Origin: Spodoptera frugiperda
Lineage: Eukaryota; Arthropoda; Insecta; Lepidoptera; Noctuidae
Direction: 5' to 3'
Assembly: GCF_023101765.2 (NCBI RefSeq)
Contig: NC_064213.1
Span: 3,906,001 to 3,970,000 of the forward strand
Length of the DNA: 64,000 nt
How positions within the stretch are numbered: the first letter of the stretch is position 1; each line of letters opens with the position of its first letter. Shown here in pieces: positions 59,869-64,000 of the stretch. Under the pieces are notes generated by a model. It was given only the letters and a program-made list of their open reading frames with translations, had not been told where the DNA came from and did not search any database. The position numbers and the translations under genes are program-made.

Positions 59869-61167
59869 GTTAGTAATAATAATTATTTTATCAACATTTT
59901 AAATACTTTGCTTGATTATAAAATACGTTTGTTGTGACAAATGACACGCTTTCAAATACAGAATGTCTTTGGCTTGGGTCTAAAATAGAGTAAAATATTT
60001 TTCATTTATTCTGCATTAGTCTATTCTCTCAATAGAGATTACAGTTGATGGTCTATGCTCTCGCAGGACTGGGCTTGAATTGAAAAAAATTTTGGGCCAT
60101 ATTTCAGTGACAAACGACTAAACTTAATTTAATTAATCCTATAGTAGGTATTTGGTTTATTCTTTCTCACTATCAACTTTATTGACCTTGTTCAGTTATA
60201 GTAGTTGCGTTAACGCAACTTTAAGCTATTATTTTTATTCTTATATAGAACTAAATAGTGATTGCTTTTCGAAATTCACTCAATGAATGACTAATCCTAT
60301 AGTTATTAACTTGGTCCCACTCTCTATGCCTTTATCCTCGCTGTCCTCAGGTAAAATTCAGTGTGATGTTTACAAAACTGTAAACCACAAACTGTTTTTG
60401 CCACTATCAGAAAAATATAATCTTTAGGTTCTTACAACGTGGGTAACCTTTTAAATGAAACTTCATTTATTCCATCATAATTATAATTATTAAGAGATAT
60501 AATTAAATTAATAACATAGCGTACTATAATTAGGTAACATTAACGTCCATTTACAAATTATGTGGAGTGAATATTTTATTCAGACCAGTGAAAGATTAAC
60601 AAACCACATCAAATTAATATTCAAATTAATAAATATAAAATAACATAACCGTAATTAGGGATAAACTAGAATATTCCCGAAAACAATTTTACAGATATTT
60701 TAAAAAGTTAATTATAACTATTTTATACTTAGCTATGTATTATTATGATATGGCCCCTGTCATACGGTGAACACCTGAAAACCTGAATAACTTAAATGAT
60801 GAGTTCGAAATCACCAATTTCGCTTATGCAAGCGTGGATTGATACTTATATTTCTTATACAAAATGAGGACTATCAGTAAACTGGTTTAAAAGTAAATAT
60901 CGTATATCCATATTGTAGTGTACTTAATATGAAATTTGTAGTTGTAATAACATTGCCAAAAACTAACTTCTTATGTTTGGCGTGAAGCTTTGGCGTGAAT
61001 GGAGTGGGTATCAGGCCCTGAAAATATAAAATATGTCATAATAAGTTGCTCCTAACTATACGAACTTAGTACTACTGGATAAACGCTACCTTATCGCAAA
61101 AATAAATATACAGACATCGACTTTGTTACATTATTAGTAGCAATGTTCTTCCACTCAATTATAATTA
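59869..61167. other. Intergenic stretch between the two paralogues
   Basis: AT-rich sequence between the start codon of the four-repeat gene and the repeat that abuts the stop of the upstream paralogue. It must contain the 5'UTR and promoter of the four-repeat gene and the 3'UTR of the paralogue, but I could not recognise a TATA box or a clear poly(A) signal. I see no ORF of interest and no repeat copy shared with the rest of the window. Confidence 0.6.
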
Positions 61168-61349
61168 ATGACTGCACGGTTGGCGCAGTGATTGTCCAAC
61201 TGGCTGCCGTGCAACGTGTAGCGGGTTCGATACCCGCACGGAGCAACTCTTTGTGTGTGCCACAAATTGTTGTTTCTGGTCTGGGTGATATTTTCATATG
61301 AACTTGTATGTTTGTAAACGCACCCACGACACGGGAGAAAATAACAGAG
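61168..61349 (+). mobile_element. tRNA-derived SINE copy abutting the stop codon of the paralogue
   Basis: Has a pol III A-box-like stretch (GGTTGGCGCAGTGATTG) and a B-box-like stretch (GGGTTCGATACCCGC) in the right order, followed by a tail (CAACTCTTTGTGTG...CACCCACGACACGGGAGAAAA) also found at 24098-24295 and, on the other strand, at 23240-23400. It ends about 12 bp from the TAA of the paralogue at 61361-61363, so it is in the 3'UTR region of that gene. Confidence 0.75.
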
Positions 61350-61360
61350 TGGGGCAACGT

Positions 61361-63829
61361 TTAGAAAAAAATCCTACAAATGAAAAAAGCGGCAAACACG
61401 TACAGGTTTTTGAGAAAGTCTGTGTTCTTTGGCTTGGAGGTACTATAAATGAGGCTCTTGACTTCTGGGTAGCACTCCAATAGGTCTTCCCAATTTGCTA
61501 GACTCAAGTAGACGAGGTCCACAACCTGCATAATTGTACAATGAAGTCAATAATTACATTTCATTTACAATTTTATTATTTCCGGTACTTACCTTCTGAC
61601 ATAATAATTATTTTGAAAGTCTATACATAATGGTGTATAATCGGTTTAAACGCAGATTCTTTAGTTTAATAGAAAAGTCTGTGCAATTAATATGAATTCT
61701 TTAGTCAATCATTATAGCCAAATTGTTTTAAATCTTACCGTCCGTGTGTAGTACGAGGACCGAAAGCCAGCACTAGGATATAATCCAGTAATGCGTCCAA
61801 AATAACTATTCGTATACAATATAGAAATCAATTTCCCTTCACCACTGTGAAGAAAAAGATTCATTACATTACCAGAAAATATAGAAATACAGTATTTTTT
61901 CTTGACAGCTAATTAAACAGGCACTACTAAACAGGATCTTAATTTTCAAGTAAATGAAAGAGTATAATAATGAATCAGTGATTACTTAGAAAATCTACAC
62001 TTACTTAGCATCGGTCATCCACTTTTCTACTTCACCCTGGTGAATGAAGTACGTCGTATTAAAGGTGTCACCCTGTCGTACAATGCATTTGCCTGAAATT
62101 TGATAAAACTTAATAAAACAGCCATACTTTTTGTTATACGTAGGTGTATGTGTTTAACAATAGTTCAAATTGTAAATGAGTAATAATATCCTCTTAGTTC
62201 CCGAGTTATGTGTACTTTCTAAGATTATTTATATAGATACTACTGCCAAACGGTGAATAAAAACATCGTGAGGAAACCTGGGCTTATAATTTCTAATTGA
62301 AAGAAAATTTAAAATCGCCAACCCGCATTGAGCAAGCGTGGCGATAAATGCTTAAAACCTTCTCCATGTGAGAAGAGGCTTTGGTCAGCAGTGGCCACCT
62401 AGAAGCTGATGATACTGAATAATATTCTCTTTTTATAACCCTCTATATTTTTAGTCACTGAATGTCTTCCAACAGAAAAAAAAACTATTAAACCATATCA
62501 TGTATTAAGTTACAAACCTGGAAATATAACTATTCTCACAAATCTTGCACATAACTGTCTTTTAAAGTAGTCAGGCAGTTGGCGGAAGGTAGGAGCAGAT
62601 TCCAAATGATGTATGTACAATGAACAGAAGATATCATTTCGTAAACATGGGGGCGCATCATATACTAATTCGGGGAGCCAGTCGCCTACAAAACAAGGAT
62701 GATAATGATATCTCTATAGGATAGCTTTGAATGTATTCCTAAAAGGATTTACTGCAAACAGAGCTTATATGAATACAACTTTTCGTACAAAACAATTATG
62801 AATCTACTGTGATCAACTTAATAAGGAATATTCTACGCAGTTTTATTTTTAACTAAGCACTCTGATGTATAGTTTTCCGTCTAATTTCAATGTTCTGCTG
62901 CACACACTTCTAATGTAAGTTATTACTAAATAGACACGTAAACCTTTCTTTCTTGTTTAATCTAATGTGATATGATAACTTATTGAGGAAATATTCCACG
63001 CAGTTTTATTTTTTAACTAAGCACTCTATTGTAACTTTATATCTCTAAATTCAATGTTTTGCTGCACATACACTTTTACGTACCTTTCTCTCTCGTCCAC
63101 AATTGATCTGTGTACTCTTTTACTATGTCAAGAATAGCTTGATGAATTCCATTGTGAGCTAGATACTCCAACATCCGTTGAACACCGTAGTCGTAATTAT
63201 ACAATAGGCGGAAATTTTTAAACGCATAATGGATTGCCAAAGCCATTATCCAAATATTCAGCAAATACATGAAGAAGGTCACAAATATTTTATAATATAG
63301 TTGCTTAAGGGATAATGCTATTACCTGAACAGAATGCAAAGGTGATCACAGTTGTAAAATAAAATCAATTATATAATATTTCTTGTTAAACTATAATAAA
63401 CTTACTGTATCCATGCTGGTTTGGGTATGGATAATTAAAATATATGTTAAGGCAACCACATAATCGTGAAGCCAATAAGTAGGCACTACGAAAGAAGGAT
63501 TTTCTTTACCGTAATTATCAGTAAAAGTTCTTGTAGTTCTAGCACAACCTGAGAAAAATCCAAATTAATCTTTTTTAATATAACTATATGTAACTGGCTC
63601 AGTAATAACATCACAAATTAACAGTTCGAATTCTACATAGAAGACATCTATACATACTGTTATCAATACATAATAACACTAAATTGGTTAAACACATAAA
63701 TCTGTATTATTATTGAACATGCAGAAATATAATTACCATCTTTTCTGGTATAAACCGGAGCCCACTCTGTAAAGTCAACAGTTGTATTCAAATGACTTAT
63801 ATCTGCGATGTCAGTTGGAAATTGTGCTT
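61361..63829 (-). CDS. Tandem paralogue of the four-repeat CNG-like gene, 3' part only
   Basis: Exons in gene order: 63737-63829, 63406-63548, 63084-63324, 62518-62685, 62005-62092, 61739-61844, 61361-61525 (stop TAA at 61361-61363). All have AG acceptors and GT donors, and phases agree. Lengths are 93, 143, 241, 168, 88, 106, 165; the last seven exons of the neighbouring gene are 93, 149, 241, 168, 88, 106, 126. The protein part covers the pore turret, a pore helix ending IIHTQTSMDT, S6 (FFMYLLNIWIMALAI), a C-linker and a CNBD-like domain (FIHQGEVEKW, then SYFGRITG, then VVDLVYLSLANW). The filter position is TQTSMD, not TxGYGD. The C-terminus differs from its paralogue and ends in a hydrophobic stretch (LYVFAAFFICRIFF). 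S5 and everything upstream must lie beyond the right edge. Likely also a four-repeat protein, by inference. Confidence 0.82.
62250..62412 (-). mobile_element. LINE 3' tail in an intron of the paralogue
   Basis: GGTGAATAAAAACATCGTGA, CGCCAACCCGCATTGAGCAA and GGTCAGCAGTGGCCACCTAG, in the intron between exons 62518-62685 and 62005-62092. Confidence 0.6.
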
Positions 63830-64000
63830 CTGTGAATGAAACAAAGTAATACACCTCTAAATTTTTGAGAAGAATAATCTTTTCTGTAATTTTGAAATAC
63901 TTAATTATTTCCGCCTATCGGTATGTTTGACAAAAATTTTGGAAATTACCTATTCTAGACAACCCCATACGAGATTATGGTCTTTTAATAAGTAACCCTG

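Noticed and set aside
61168..61240. A functional tRNA gene
   Set aside because: A- and B-box-like motifs are present, but the same body recurs with a common non-tRNA tail in several copies, and no complete cloverleaf could be drawn. It is a SINE.
1..64000. CRISPR arrays, bacterial promoters, ribosome binding sites, operons
   Set aside because: The sequence is clearly eukaryotic, with spliced genes, SINEs and LINE tails. No such features are expected or seen.

Overview
The window looks like nuclear DNA of a moth (Lepidoptera, probably a noctuoid). It is AT-rich, has spliced genes with short GT-AG introns, and is crowded with short dispersed repeats: tRNA-derived SINEs, RTE-like LINE tails, palindromic MITE-like elements and Helitron-like tails. 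The lineage is inferred from repeat style and gene structure, not from a database match.

About 1-44,100 is gene-poor. I found no convincing host protein gene there. It holds repeats, single-copy AT-rich DNA, a few weak exon candidates (near 5.7, 26.0 and 27.9 kb), several inverted-repeat elements (8749-9149, 14207-14535, 18425-18560), two direct duplications (519-bp and 493-bp periods), and a nested transposon complex at 40122-43442. In that complex a long-TIR element carries a 135-bp tandem array, a dispersed repeat split by a 998-bp element with perfect 20-bp TIRs, and the 3' end of a spliced acidic-tailed protein gene.

About 44,108-59,868 on the minus strand is the main gene. I traced 27 exons with consistent phases and GT-AG junctions. 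They sum to 6150 nt: 2049 codons plus a stop. The protein is four tandem units, each resembling a CNG/HCN/EAG-type subunit (S1-S6, C-linker, cyclic-nucleotide-binding-like domain). This is the pseudotetramer layout known from sea-urchin and fish sperm CNGK channels. Unlike those, none of the four pore loops shows a recognisable K+ (GYG) or CNG (GE/GET) filter, S4 segments have few regular charges, and the nucleotide-binding cassettes are degenerate.

About 61,361 to the right edge holds the 3' part of a second gene of the same family, same strand, head-to-tail. Its last seven exons parallel the last seven of the first gene, five with identical lengths and all with matching phases, so the two are tandem paralogues. 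The rest of the second gene lies beyond the window. The locus therefore appears to be a tandem cluster of four-repeat, probably pore-altered CNG-like proteins, the most unusual content of the window.
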